Positions 7,956-16,648 of a DNA stretch of 64,000 bases are shown here, in pieces. Source of the stretch: Gemmatimonadota bacterium (GTDB taxonomy: Bacteria; Gemmatimonadota; Gemmatimonadetes; Longimicrobiales; Longimicrobiaceae); contig JAQBQD010000153.1 in the NCBI GenBank assembly GCA_028287185.1, positions 1-64,000 of the forward strand. The letters are read 5' to 3'. A model generated the notes under the pieces. The model worked only from the letters and a program-made list of their open reading frames with translations, searched no databases and was not told the origin of the DNA. Numbering within the stretch: position 1 is the stretch's first letter; each line of letters starts with the position of its first letter. The position numbers and the translations under genes are program-made.

Positions 7956-9551
7956 TCACCGTCCCGCCAGCCGCGCGCGCAGAAACACCGCCGCGGAGAG
8001 AGGCGTCCGGCTGCCGTAGTCGGGCCGAAGCGCCGCGGGCACCCGCGAGGCGCTGCCCTCCACGCCCAACGCCAGCTCCCCGCCGGCGCGGGCGGCGAGC
8101 GTGCGCACGCAGCCCAGCGACAGCGCGCCCACGTCGTAGTACACGGTGCGCGGCGGCGGCGGGATCGCGCCGGGCGGGTAGCGCACGGGCGGCCGCGTGA
8201 CGGCGCCCTCCACCACCAGGTCGCCGTCGCTCTTCCGCACCCACTCCGCGCGCCCGAACAGCGTGTTGCGCCGCCCGCCCGCGCTGGCCTCCAGCAGCAC
8301 GCTGGGCGAGCGCGCGGTCTGGTAGGCGTGCTTCTGCACGCTGCCCACCAGCGTGGCCGCCCACGTCGTGCCGCGCCCCAGCCGGCCGGCGGTCATGGCG
8401 GAAAGCGTCGCGCGGTGCAGCGCCGTGCTGGGCGGCGCCTGCCCGGCGAAGCTGGGGGTGAAGGTAAGGTGCCCGTGGGGCGCGGCGGGCGCCTGGGCCT
8501 CGACCGACCGGCTGGCGCGGATGCCGGCGGGAACGACCGCCGGACCATCCCCGCCCGGGATCGCTGATGCGGACGCCGGCGCCGTGGTGTCCGCGCGGAT
8601 CAGCACGGGCTCGGGGCTCCTCAGGTATGCGTACGACGCGCCGAGGCTCCAGTGCGCGCCGGGGTTCACGGTAAGGCGGCCGGCGTACGAGTCCAGGCTG
8701 CGGCCGCGGTAGTCGAAGTTGGTGCGCACCTGGTCCGGCTCGCGGCCGTTGAAGACGGAGCCCTCCAGCCGCGCCCGGCGCGTGAACAGGCCCGCGGTGG
8801 CGACGCCGAACGAGACGTGCGTGGCGTCCTGCCAGTGGTGGCCCAGCGGCGCGAACGGGTTTCCCTGGGCCGAGGCGCGGTGCATGTACGTGGGCGGCCC
8901 CGCCGCCGGCTCGCCCACCGGCGCCAGGTACAGCGACGCACCCAGCCGGCGGGTGACCGGAGCCGTGTACGCCGCCGACAGCTCCATGAACAGGTCGTGC
9001 GGGTGCTGGCGGTCGTGCACGGACTGGCCGCGGTACACCTCGCCCGTCTGCAGCAGCTCGCGGTATCCGGCGCCGGGCACGGTGAACGGCTCCGCGCTCG
9101 CCATCGCGCGCAGCGAAAGCTCGCCGCGGCCGGCGGGGCGGGCGCCGGAAAGCATCATCCAGTTGAGCAGCACCGTGGACGTGCCTCCGCGCGCGCCGCC
9201 CTGCCGGTCGTCCACCAGCGTCGCCGCGCCGTGCGCCATCACGCCCCAGCCGTGGACCTGGCGGTGCACCCCCGCCATGGGCGACGCGTCCGGCTGCCAC
9301 GCGGTGCCGGACGCCGCGCGCGTCATCGGTCCCGAGGGCCCCGCGGCCGACGGAAGGGAATCGTGCTCCATCCCGGGCATCGCCGCCATCTCCTCGCGCG
9401 CGCGGCGCAGGCTGTCGGCCTTCGCGGTGGAGTCGGGCGGCTGCTGGGCGGCGAGGGTGGCGGGCAGGAGGAAGACGGAGAGAGCGGCGAGCAGCATCCA
9501 CCGCGGTGGGTCGATCGAGGTCGGATCTCGGGCTTCGTGACGGTGACGCAT
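7956..9551 (-). CDS. Secreted envelope protein with Met/His motif, possibly an outer-membrane copper-locus protein
   Basis: A 531-residue protein with a signal peptide (MLLAALSVFLLPATLAAQQ, about residues 19-37), followed by a short Met/His segment MAAMPGMEHDSLP of the type seen in periplasmic copper proteins. The remainder alternates polar and aromatic residues (SAAYTAPV, SYAYLRSPEP, FGRAEWVRKS) and ends with a short strand VFLRARLAGR, suggesting an outer-membrane beta-barrel. A central Pro-rich region (about 330-375) may be a loop. The start at ATG 9551 was chosen because the signal peptide follows it. It lies 137 bases downstream of a TonB receptor on the same strand. No named family is recognised; the link to copper is inferred from the Met/His motif and neighbours. 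Confidence 0.75.
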   Translation of the reverse strand: MRHRHEARDPTSIDPPRWMLLAALSVFLLPATLAAQQPPDSTAKADSLRRAREEMAAMPGMEHDSLPSAAGPSGPMTRAASGTAWQPDASPMAGVHRQVHGWGVMAHGAATLVDDRQGGARGGTSTVLLNWMMLSGARPAGRGELSLRAMASAEPFTVPGAGYRELLQTGEVYRGQSVHDRQHPHDLFMELSAAYTAPVTRRLGASLYLAPVGEPAAGPPTYMHRASAQGNPFAPLGHHWQDATHVSFGVATAGLFTRRARLEGSVFNGREPDQVRTNFDYRGRSLDSYAGRLTVNPGAHWSLGASYAYLRSPEPVLIRADTTAPASASAIPGGDGPAVVPAGIRASRSVEAQAPAAPHGHLTFTPSFAGQAPPSTALHRATLSAMTAGRLGRGTTWAATLVGSVQKHAYQTARSPSVLLEASAGGRRNTLFGRAEWVRKSDGDLVVEGAVTRPPVRYPPGAIPPPPRTVYYDVGALSLGCVRTLAARAGGELALGVEGSASRVPAALRPDYGSRTPLSAAVFLRARLAGR

Positions 9552-9641
9552 GAGGTCCCCGCGGGAGAAGGCGGTTCGTGCAACCGCGACGGAGGGGGAC
9601 CGGCGGAAGGATGGGCTCCACCGCCGGTCGTGAAGGCTCGA

Positions 9642-9678
9642 CGCGGGGGAAGGGCTGGACGAAGCCCCTTCCCCCGCG
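9642..9678 (-). terminator. Hairpin between the TonB receptor and the envelope protein gene
   Basis: Arms 9642-9656 and 9663-9678 pair over 15 bases with one bulged base and a 6-base loop, just after the receptor stop at 9689. No T run follows on the minus strand, so it may only attenuate expression of the downstream gene. Confidence 0.5.
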
Positions 9679-9688
9679 ATTCGATCGG

Positions 9689-12055
9689 TCAGAGGCCGAC
9701 GTTCAGCCGAAGCTGCACGGAGCGGGGACGTCCGACGGAGGCGCCGCTGAAGAAGGCGCCCTTCAGCAGGTACCTCTTGTCGAACACGTTGTTGACGTAG
9801 AGCTGCGGCTGCACCACGCGGCCGCCCACGGTGAGCGTGTACCCCGCGCTGGCGTCCAGCACGAAGCTGGGATCGACCTTGATGTCGCGGTTGAAGGCGA
9901 ACAGGCCCGTGTCGTACGTGTCGGGGTCCGGGTCCACGCCGTTGGTGAGGCCCGATCCGTAGGTGCCCGTGGCGCTCACGAAGAGGCGGCTGGGCGACCA
10001 GGTGCCGCTCAGCACGGCGGACAGGCGCTGGTCGTGGTCCAGGTCGAAGTTCCCGTCGGGCGTCTCGGCGGGAAAGAAGCCGCCGGTGATGGGCCCGTGC
10101 CCCCACGCGTGCGAGAGCGCCGCGTTCGCGTAGCCCGAGAAGGGCCCGCGCGGCCGCACCTCGATCACCGTCTCCAGCCCCGTGGTGTGCACGGCCGCCA
10201 GGTTCACCGAGGTGACGATGGCCGAGCCCGGCACCGTGTTGTCGTCAATGCCCGGCGCGCTGTCCTTGTGGTACGCGGAAAGCTTGGCGACCACGCCGAA
10301 GGGGAAGCGGTGCACGTAGCCCGCCTCGTAGAAGTGGTCGCGCTCCGGCAGCGTGGGCTGCGCCGCCACCCCGCCCTGCGCCACGCTGGTGATGGCGCGC
10401 AGGTCCTCCACGTTCGTGGGCACGAAGAGGCGGCCGTAGTACAGGTACAGGGTGTTGGCCGCATCGGGATAGAAGTTGAGCCGCACGCGCGGGCTCACCT
10501 GGTGCTGCGTGCCCGCGAAGGGCGCCGCGTGCGCGTCGTAGCGCACGCCCGCGCGGACCTCGAACCTTTCCGTGGGCGACAGCGCCGTCTGCGCATACAC
10601 GCCGTAGTCGTGGCCCGACAGCGGCGAGTTGGATGCCGGCCCGGGGGCGCCCGCCTGCGTGAGCGTCTCGAAGTCCTCGCGGCCGCGGGTGAGCTGCAGC
10701 AGCGTGCCCGCCTTCAGCTCCACCCCGTGCCGCGGGCGGAAGGCGTAGTCCAGCTTGGTGCCCCAGGTGTCGAAGCGGCGGTTCTCGCGAAGGGTGTACG
10801 GCGTCAGCGTGTCGGGAAAGAACACGAACTGCGCGTCTCCCACGCCCGGCGTGTAGCCCAGGCTGCCGTGCCGGTAGAAGGCCCCCGCGAACGACTCGCC
10901 GCGGGACTCGCCCGCCACCGCCGCGCCGCCGCCCGTCTGGTGCCGCCATCCCAGGTTCACGAAGGCGTTCACGTCGCGCTGGCGGTCGTCCGCCGTCACG
11001 CCGCCCGTGGAGTCGTACGGCACCTGGAAGCGGGTGCCCGACCAGCTCGCATCCAGGTCCACCACGTCCGCGGCGCCGGGGGTGTACTGGAGCTTGCCGA
11101 AGGCCGACAGGTCCTGGCCGTGGTTGTGGAAGTTCACCGGGCGGCCGCGCGCCGTGTCGAAGACGATGGGCTCGCGCCGCATCCCCGACTCCTGCCGCGA
11201 GCCGGACAGGAAGAGCCCCAGCCGGCCCACGTTGTCGCTCAGGCTCAGGCTCTGGCCGTTGGTGTCGAAGCTGCCCGCGTACGCCGATGCCTGCGCGTGC
11301 GCGCCACCGGCGGGGATGCGGGTGGTGACGTTGACGATGGCCGCGTTCTTGTTGCCGTACTCCGCGTCCCACCCCCCCGTCTTGAAGTCGATCTGGTCCA
11401 CTACCGTGGGATCGAACAGCTCGTTCAGGCTGCCCGAGATGCCGGCGGGCACGGGGACGCCGTCCACGTAGTAGGTGTACTCGGCGTGCTGCCCGCGGAT
11501 GTGCACCTCGCCCGTGGGCGCCCGCGCGGCGCCGGCGATGGACTGCTGCAGGATCTGCGACGTGGTGGTGGCCGGCGAGCCGTGGAACTGCTCACCCTGG
11601 AAGCGCTGGTCGCCCGAGCGCGTGTCCACCGCGATGGGCACGGTCGCCGTGACCTGGATTCCTTGCAGGGCGATGGCCTGCGGGGCCAGCCGGAAGTCCT
11701 CGCGCAGCGTGCCCGAGGCGCCGACGGTGACGGGGCGTGACGCCGCGCCGAAGCCCGTGTAGCGCGCGCTCAGCGTGTAGGCGCCCGGCGTGATGTTGTG
11801 CGCCACGTAGTGCCCGAAGGCATCCGTGGCGGTGCTGAAGACGATGCGCCCACCCTGCGCCAGGGTGACGGCCGCGCCCTGGAGCGCCCGGCCGCTGGTG
11901 CTGTCGGACACCGTGCCCGCCACGTCGGCGGCGGCGGCCGCGCCGGATGCGGAGGCCGGGGACGGAGGATGCGAGGGCAGCGCGTGGGCCGCCGCGGGCG
12001 TGGCGGCGAGCAGGGCCGCGACCAGCAGCGCGCGGCGGATGTGCGGGACGTGCAT
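9689..12055 (-). CDS. TonB-dependent outer-membrane receptor with CarboxypepD_reg-like N-terminus
   Basis: A 788-residue receptor. A signal peptide (residues 1-25) is followed by a carboxypeptidase-regulatory-like beta domain (about 45-130: VAGTVSDSTSGRALQGAAVT), a plug domain (about 135-260, containing YYVDGVPVP and the strand DAEYGNKNAAIVNVTTR) and a 22-strand-type barrel ending in the C-terminal strand RPRSVQLRLNVGL. The start ATG 12055 has a GGAGAGACCCC ribosome site. Such receptors bring in metal chelates or other scarce nutrients using TonB energy. The two DUF2946-like genes upstream and the Met/His protein downstream suggest copper or a related metal; the ligand cannot be read from sequence. 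Confidence 0.93.
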   Translation of the reverse strand: MHVPHIRRALLVAALLAATPAAAHALPSHPPSPASASGAAAAADVAGTVSDSTSGRALQGAAVTLAQGGRIVFSTATDAFGHYVAHNITPGAYTLSARYTGFGAASRPVTVGASGTLREDFRLAPQAIALQGIQVTATVPIAVDTRSGDQRFQGEQFHGSPATTTSQILQQSIAGAARAPTGEVHIRGQHAEYTYYVDGVPVPAGISGSLNELFDPTVVDQIDFKTGGWDAEYGNKNAAIVNVTTRIPAGGAHAQASAYAGSFDTNGQSLSLSDNVGRLGLFLSGSRQESGMRREPIVFDTARGRPVNFHNHGQDLSAFGKLQYTPGAADVVDLDASWSGTRFQVPYDSTGGVTADDRQRDVNAFVNLGWRHQTGGGAAVAGESRGESFAGAFYRHGSLGYTPGVGDAQFVFFPDTLTPYTLRENRRFDTWGTKLDYAFRPRHGVELKAGTLLQLTRGREDFETLTQAGAPGPASNSPLSGHDYGVYAQTALSPTERFEVRAGVRYDAHAAPFAGTQHQVSPRVRLNFYPDAANTLYLYYGRLFVPTNVEDLRAITSVAQGGVAAQPTLPERDHFYEAGYVHRFPFGVVAKLSAYHKDSAPGIDDNTVPGSAIVTSVNLAAVHTTGLETVIEVRPRGPFSGYANAALSHAWGHGPITGGFFPAETPDGNFDLDHDQRLSAVLSGTWSPSRLFVSATGTYGSGLTNGVDPDPDTYDTGLFAFNRDIKVDPSFVLDASAGYTLTVGGRVVQPQLYVNNVFDKRYLLKGAFFSGASVGRPRSVQLRLNVGL

Positions 12056-12158
12056 GGGGTCTCTCCCGATGGATGGCAGCGACGCGGCTGCGCGGGGCGG
12101 AGGGTTCCGCCGGCGGCGCCGTGCGCGACGATTCAGGCGCCGTCGGGTGGACGGCGGC

Positions 12159-12497
12159 TCAGGAGAGCGTCGGGGGGCCTCGGGGAAGCGGCGAGCGGGC
12201 GAAGCGGCGGGCCACGAAGGCGGCCGCCGTCCAGCGCAGGGGAAGGAAACGCACCTCCGCCACCGGCAGCGGCGCCGGGTCGGAGGGTCCCTCCCCCATG
12301 TCCTGCATGAAACGGCAGAGCGCGCAGTCGTCCGAGTGCGGGCGCGGGCACGAATCGCCCGTCCGCGTCTCGACGTGCGGCCGGGCGCGCGCCCCCTCCG
12401 CCTCCAGGATGGCGTCCGCGATCGGCGCCAGCACCGGGAGCGCGAGCTGGAGCGCGAGCATCGCGCACCGCAGCAGCACGCGAGCGCGACGCATCAT
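12159..12497 (-). CDS. DUF2946-like secreted Cys/His protein, copy 1
   Basis: A 112-residue protein (ATG 12497; an in-frame GTG at 12506 is an alternative). It has a hydrophobic signal or anchor (about residues 5-27), a Cys/His motif RPHSDDCALCRFMQDMG (H-x3-C-x2-C) and ends in RSPLPRGPPTLS, the Arg-Pro-Pro type ending known from DUF2946 proteins. A paralogue lies at 13183-13527 with the same order of features. DUF2946 genes are often found beside copper-related TonB receptors; here the receptor starts 104 bases downstream on the same strand. A role in binding or sensing a metal in the periplasm is inferred. Confidence 0.65.
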   Translation of the reverse strand: MMRRARVLLRCAMLALQLALPVLAPIADAILEAEGARARPHVETRTGDSCPRPHSDDCALCRFMQDMGEGPSDPAPLPVAEVRFLPLRWTAAAFVARRFARSPLPRGPPTLS

Positions 12498-12570
12498 CGC
12501 CCGCACCCGCCGCGCATCGCCCGCCCGGCGGCGAGCCGGTCCGTGCGCCGACGGACGCCGTGCGCGACGC

Positions 12571-12626
12571 GCCCGCGCAGGCGGGCTTTCCTCCTGTGGC
12601 AGCCCCGGGTTTGCGACCCGAGGGCG
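12571..12626 (+). repeat. Dispersed two-hairpin element, copy A
   Basis: Hairpin 1 GCCCGC-GCAG-GCGGGC (12571-12586) is followed by a linker TTTCCTCCTGTGGCA and hairpin 2 (12602-12625) with lower stem GCCC/GGGC, upper stem CGGGT/ACCCG and a single bulged A in the 3' arm. The same layout occurs at 42708-42765 and 49659-49713 with changed but still paired bases. It lies upstream of DUF2946-like copy 1. Confidence 0.75.
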
Positions 12627-12696
12627 CGCCGCCCCGCCTCCGTCCGCCGGTCGCGGCTCCGTCCATCGACTCGATCGAAGGCGTCCACCCCACGGA

Positions 12697-12849
12697 CTAG
12701 GGAGCGGGCCGCACGGCGGACTCCACCCACAGGCTCCAGAGCACCAGCATCAGCGCGAACACGGACAGGGCGAGAAGCACTGGCCACAACGGGGGATCGG
12801 GACCCCGCCGCGGCGGGCGGCGAGGGCGGTACGTACGGCGAGAACCCAT
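12697..12849 (-). CDS. Small single-span membrane protein, 50 residues
   Basis: ATG 12849 to TAG 12697. A very basic N-terminus (MGSRRTYRPRRPPRRGPDPP) is followed by one strong membrane helix (WPVLLALSVFALMLVLWSLW) and a short tail VESAVRPAP. Positive-inside topology places the basic end in the cytoplasm. The ribosome site is weak. It lies between the two DUF2946-like genes on the same strand, so it could be part of the same locus. No family is recognised. Confidence 0.5.
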   Translation of the reverse strand: MGSRRTYRPRRPPRRGPDPPLWPVLLALSVFALMLVLWSLWVESAVRPAP

Positions 12850-13182
12850 GGCTCGCTGGCGGGTTGGGATTCTGGTTCCGGCCGCGGTCCGCATCGGGGG
12901 AGAGCCGAGGCGCGGGCGCACGCCTCCCGGCCGACGGCTCGCGGGCAGCCGGCGGGGGGCGCCGAGGGGCGCCGCGCGGGGGACGGAGGCTTGCGCCTGC
13001 ACCGCCGTCCGCCGCGCCCGGCGAGCGGATGCTCGCATGGACGCGAAGGGACGGCCGTGTCGGTGGGGACACCGGCTCTCTCTCCGGGAACGGAACGCAC
13101 GGACGGGCCCGGCGCGGAAGGCACCGGGTCGGACGTGGGCTATGTCGTTGTTGCTGGGAGGTCTACCGCCGGGGAACGGCGG
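12850..13182. other. Intergenic stretch, nothing recognised
   Basis: GC-rich, with no frame of convincing coding character on either strand, no strong hairpin and no repeat that I can identify. Confidence 0.4.
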
Positions 13183-13527
13183 TCAGGAGAGCGCGGGCGG
13201 GGGTCGGGCGAGGGGGGAGCGGGCCGTCCACGTGCCGCGGTGCGACACGATGGCCCACGGGGACACGTGCTCCTCGCGGGCGGGCGGCAGCATCGCCAGG
13301 TCCGCGTGCGAGGTGGACGCGGGGCTCTGGAGGAACTGGCAGATGGGGCAGTCGGCCGCGTGGGGCACGGGGCACGAGCGGTCCGTGTGCCCCTCCACGT
13401 GCACCGTGGCGCGCGCCGCCTCGGCTTCCTGCCGCCCGTCCGCCACCACGGCCGCGCCCGACAGCGCGAGCTGCAGGACGGCGAGGAGCAGGCGGAAGAG
13501 GCGCGGGATGCGCGGGGCGCGGACCAT
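13183..13527 (-). CDS. DUF2946-like secreted Cys/His protein, copy 2
   Basis: A 114-residue paralogue of the protein at 12159-12497. A hydrophobic signal or anchor (about residues 9-28) precedes EAEAARATVHVEGHTDRSC, the Cys/His motif PHAADCPICQFLQ (H-x3-C-x2-C), and the ending RSPLARPPPALS. An extra His pair and Cys lie ahead of the motif. The start ATG 13527 stands six bases after a good -10 element, so the mRNA may be leaderless. Position and similarity to copy 1 indicate a tandem duplication within the metal locus. Exact ligand and function unknown. Confidence 0.65.
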   Translation of the reverse strand: MVRAPRIPRLFRLLLAVLQLALSGAAVVADGRQEAEAARATVHVEGHTDRSCPVPHAADCPICQFLQSPASTSHADLAMLPPAREEHVSPWAIVSHRGTWTARSPLARPPPALS

Positions 13528-13533
13528 GGCGGG

Positions 13534-13563
13534 AGTATACCGGGTGGATGCACACCCCGGCAA
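13534..13563 (-). promoter_or_regulatory. Promoter of DUF2946-like copy 2, probably giving a leaderless mRNA
   Basis: On the minus strand TTGCCG (13563-13558) and TATACT (13539-13534) are separated by 18 bases. Only six bases lie between the -10 element and ATG 13527, so transcription should start at or next to the A of the start codon. Confidence 0.6.
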
Positions 13564-13736
13564 GGCGTAGCCCGCCGCGCGGGCGCCCATCCCCTCCGGA
13601 CCGCGGACCCGTGCGGATCCGCGGACGCGCGGAGGGCGGGCGCGGACAGCCGCGGGCCGGCGATGGCGCGGCGCTTGCCCTTCGCGCTCCGGCGGCCGCC
13701 CGGAGCGCGGCCCATTCCCCACGCGCCCTGGTGCCG

Positions 13737-14867
13737 ATGCCGGACGAGAGCCGCGACGACGCCCGCGTTTCCACCCCGCCCCAGGCCTCGGCGGCCCCCA
13801 TGCACCGGCCCGTGCCGCTGGAGCCGGAGCACCTCTACAAGGCGGTGGGGCTGCTCTTCCTGCTCGCGCTGGTCTACCGCTTCTTTCCCGAGGTGTCGCG
13901 CGTGCTGCTTCTGCTGTACGCGGCGGCCATCGTGGCGATCGCGCTCAACGCGCTGGTGCGGCGGCTGCCGGCGAAGCGGAAGCTGATGACGGCCTGCATC
14001 GCCGTCGCCATCCTGGGCAGCATCGCGGCGGCCCTCGGTTTCGGCGTTCCGGCGCTGGTAGAGCAGGTGCGGGGCCTTGCCGCCCGCGCCCCCGAGATGG
14101 AGGCGCGGCTGAAGGGATGGGAGACCTGGCTCCGCGCGCACACGGGGCTCAACGTGACGCTGGTGGGCCCCGGCGCCATGCAGTGGCTCCGCCAGACCTT
14201 CGTCGCGGGAGGGAAGTCGGGCGCGCTGCTGGGCCGGGCGCAGGGGCTGGTGGAGGTGGTGGCGATCCCGTTCTTCCTGCTGATCGCGGGCCTGTTCGCC
14301 GTCGCCAGCCCCAATCGCAACCTGCTGGACGGCCTGCTGCGCGCCGCCCCGCGCGACCTGCGCCCCGCCATCCGCCGCATCCTGGACCTGCTGGCGACCC
14401 GCATCCTGGGGTGGCTGCGCGGCACGCTCGTCGGCATGGCGTGCGTGGCCGTGCTCAGCTTCGTCTTCTTCACGCTCATCGGCGTGCCCAACGCGCTGCT
14501 GCTGGCGCTGTTCTGCGGGCTGGCCGAGTTCATCCCGCTGGTGGGGCCCCTCATCGGCGGCGCCGTGGCGGTGATGGTGGCGTTCCTGGCCGATCCCACC
14601 AAGGGCCTGTGGACCGCCGCCGCCGCGCTTGCCGTGCAGCAGATCGAGAACCACCTCATCATCCCCTTCGCCATGGCGCGCACCGCCGATGTGCACCCCG
14701 TGGTGACGGTCTTTGCGCTCATGCTCTTCGGCGCCCTCTTCGGCTTCCTGGGCGTGCTGCTCGCCATCCCCCTGGTGCTGCTGATCTGGACGCTCGTCCA
14801 GGTGCTCTGGGTGGAGCGCGCCATCGACACCGACCAGGACCAGATCGCCCCGGTGGTGCAGGAGTAG
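13737..14867 (+). CDS. AI-2E family permease (PerM/YdiK type)
   Basis: An inner-membrane protein of 376 residues, normal for the family. A short polar N-terminus is followed by paired helices (about 41-100), a large helical extracytoplasmic part (about 105-165), then further helices in the C-terminal half, with the family-typical segments LFCGLAEFIPLVGPLIGG and IENHLIIPFAMAR and a last helix pair before the C-terminus. Members export varied small molecules or act as Na+/H+ antiporters; the autoinducer-2 role was shown only for one member, so no substrate is assigned. The start ATG 13737 was chosen by family length. No operon partner is evident. Confidence 0.9.
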   Translation: MPDESRDDARVSTPPQASAAPMHRPVPLEPEHLYKAVGLLFLLALVYRFFPEVSRVLLLLYAAAIVAIALNALVRRLPAKRKLMTACIAVAILGSIAAALGFGVPALVEQVRGLAARAPEMEARLKGWETWLRAHTGLNVTLVGPGAMQWLRQTFVAGGKSGALLGRAQGLVEVVAIPFFLLIAGLFAVASPNRNLLDGLLRAAPRDLRPAIRRILDLLATRILGWLRGTLVGMACVAVLSFVFFTLIGVPNALLLALFCGLAEFIPLVGPLIGGAVAVMVAFLADPTKGLWTAAAALAVQQIENHLIIPFAMARTADVHPVVTVFALMLFGALFGFLGVLLAIPLVLLIWTLVQVLWVERAIDTDQDQIAPVVQE

Positions 14868-15155
14868 CGGAGCAGCGGTCCAGCCGCCTTCCGCGACCCT
14901 CACCGAAACCACCGATCGGTCCGCCGGATCGCACACGCTCGTCCGGAACCCGATCTCCGCCACTGGCTCCGATCCGCTCGGGCGGGATGCCGGGAGGGCG
15001 ATGGAGCGGAGGACCGGATGTCCCCGCGCGGTGCTCCGGGAGAACATGCCACCACGCCACCGTTGCGCGCGGCGGCCGGGGAGCGCAGACTACTCCGCGC
15101 AGGTCCTTCCTGCGCGCCGCTCGAGCCCGCCACCCACCCCTTCGGAACAGACCCC

Positions 15156-16565
15156 ATGCACCGCACCTCGTACACCGCCCGCGCCGCGGCACTCGCCGGG
15201 CTGCTGCTCCTTTCCGTGCCCGCCGCCGCGCAGCGCTCGCCCAAGGCGGGCGGGGACACGGTCAGCAAGTCCATGCTGGCGGCCACGCGCTTCGCGCCCG
15301 TGGGCGACCTCCGCACGGGCCAGACGGTGCAGGGGCGCCTGCAGGACGGCGACAGCATCCTGGCCGACGACAGCTCGTACGTGGACGCGTACCGGTACCA
15401 GGGGCGCTCGGGCGAGCGCATCACCGTGCGCATGGAGTCGCCCGACTTCGACACGTACCTGGCCGTACGCATGGGCGGGCAGATCGTGGGCGTGAACGAC
15501 GACGGCGCCGGCGGCACCAACTCGTCGCTCACCATCGACCTGCCGCTGGACGCCGAGTACAGCATCAACGCCAACAGCCTGCGCAAGGGGATGACGGGCC
15601 GCTACACGATCTCGCTCGTCTCGCAGGGCGCCACCACCGCCTCGGTGGACACGGTGAACTGGGCCCGGCGCTATCCCGGCGGCGGCAGCCCGGGCGACCG
15701 CTACGCGGTGCTGGTGGGCATCGCCACCTATCCCCACGCCCTGGGCGCCGACCTGGACGGCCCCGCGCAGGACGTGCGCGAGATGCGGGACGTGCTCGTG
15801 AACCGCTACGGATTCAAGCCCGAGAACGTGCTGGTGCTGATGAATCGCGAGGCCAACCGGCGCCAGATCCTGGAGGCCGCCCAGCGGCACCTGGGGCAGG
15901 CCGGGCCCAACGGCGTGGCCGTCTTCTACTACAGCGGCCACGGCACGCAGCTCGACGCCAACTACGGCGACCAGGACGCCGAGCCGGACGGGAAGGACGA
16001 GGCCATCGTGGTGTGGGGCCAGGGGGAGGACGGGGGAAGCCTGATCCTGGACGACGAGCTGGGCGCGGTGAGCGACCGCCTGCGCGCCGGCCGCGCGCTG
16101 TTCGTGCTGGACGCCTGCCACTCGGGCACGGGGCTGCGCGCCGACCTGCCGCACGACGCCAAGTTCCTGCGCTTCGCCGCCATCCGGAACCACACCACGG
16201 TTCCGCGCACCTGGCTGCGCTCCCCCGGCGGCCCCGGCGAGCACGCCCTGGCCGGCGACCTGGACGCGCGCGGCGCCGGCCGTGCCGCCCGCAAGCGTCT
16301 GCTGCTCGCGGCCTCCACCGAGACCGAGGTGTCGTGGATCTCGCGCGGGCCGTGGCCCGACGGCGTCCGCTCCAGCGTGTTCACGCACTACCTGGTGGAT
16401 GAGCTGTCGCACGCGGACCCGGGCGTCACCTTCCGGTCCGCCATGCAGCTCGTGGGCGGCGCCACGGACCGCTACACGCGCAAGTTCCAGCACACCGGCC
16501 AGACCCCGCAGGCCGAGGGCACGCACCTGGACGAGGCGATCGACGCCTTCCTTTCCGGGCGCTAG
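15156..16565 (+). CDS. Secreted caspase-like (C14, metacaspase type) peptidase with PPC-like domain
   Basis: A 469-residue protein with a signal peptide (about residues 1-24, ending VPAAAQ), a PPC-type beta domain (about 45-160: RYQGRSGERITVRMESPDFD) and a C14 peptidase domain (about 180-460). The catalytic pair is visible: His262 in VFYYSGHGTQ and Cys321 in FVLDACHSGTG. Known caspase-like enzymes cleave after basic or acidic residues and many need Ca2+; specificity here is not known. The PPC domain is usual in secreted enzymes, and the signal peptide places it in the periplasm or outside. The start ATG 15156 was chosen because the signal peptide follows directly. The next gene, 83 bases on, encodes an effector-like membrane protein. 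Confidence 0.9.
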   Translation: MHRTSYTARAAALAGLLLLSVPAAAQRSPKAGGDTVSKSMLAATRFAPVGDLRTGQTVQGRLQDGDSILADDSSYVDAYRYQGRSGERITVRMESPDFDTYLAVRMGGQIVGVNDDGAGGTNSSLTIDLPLDAEYSINANSLRKGMTGRYTISLVSQGATTASVDTVNWARRYPGGGSPGDRYAVLVGIATYPHALGADLDGPAQDVREMRDVLVNRYGFKPENVLVLMNREANRRQILEAAQRHLGQAGPNGVAVFYYSGHGTQLDANYGDQDAEPDGKDEAIVVWGQGEDGGSLILDDELGAVSDRLRAGRALFVLDACHSGTGLRADLPHDAKFLRFAAIRNHTTVPRTWLRSPGGPGEHALAGDLDARGAGRAARKRLLLAASTETEVSWISRGPWPDGVRSSVFTHYLVDELSHADPGVTFRSAMQLVGGATDRYTRKFQHTGQTPQAEGTHLDEAIDAFLSGR

Positions 16566-16648
16566 CCCGCCTTCCCGGCGGGCGGCCCGCACGGCCGCCC
16601 GCCGCCCCGCGGCATCTCTCCACCCTCCGAACCTTCCGGCAGGCGCAG

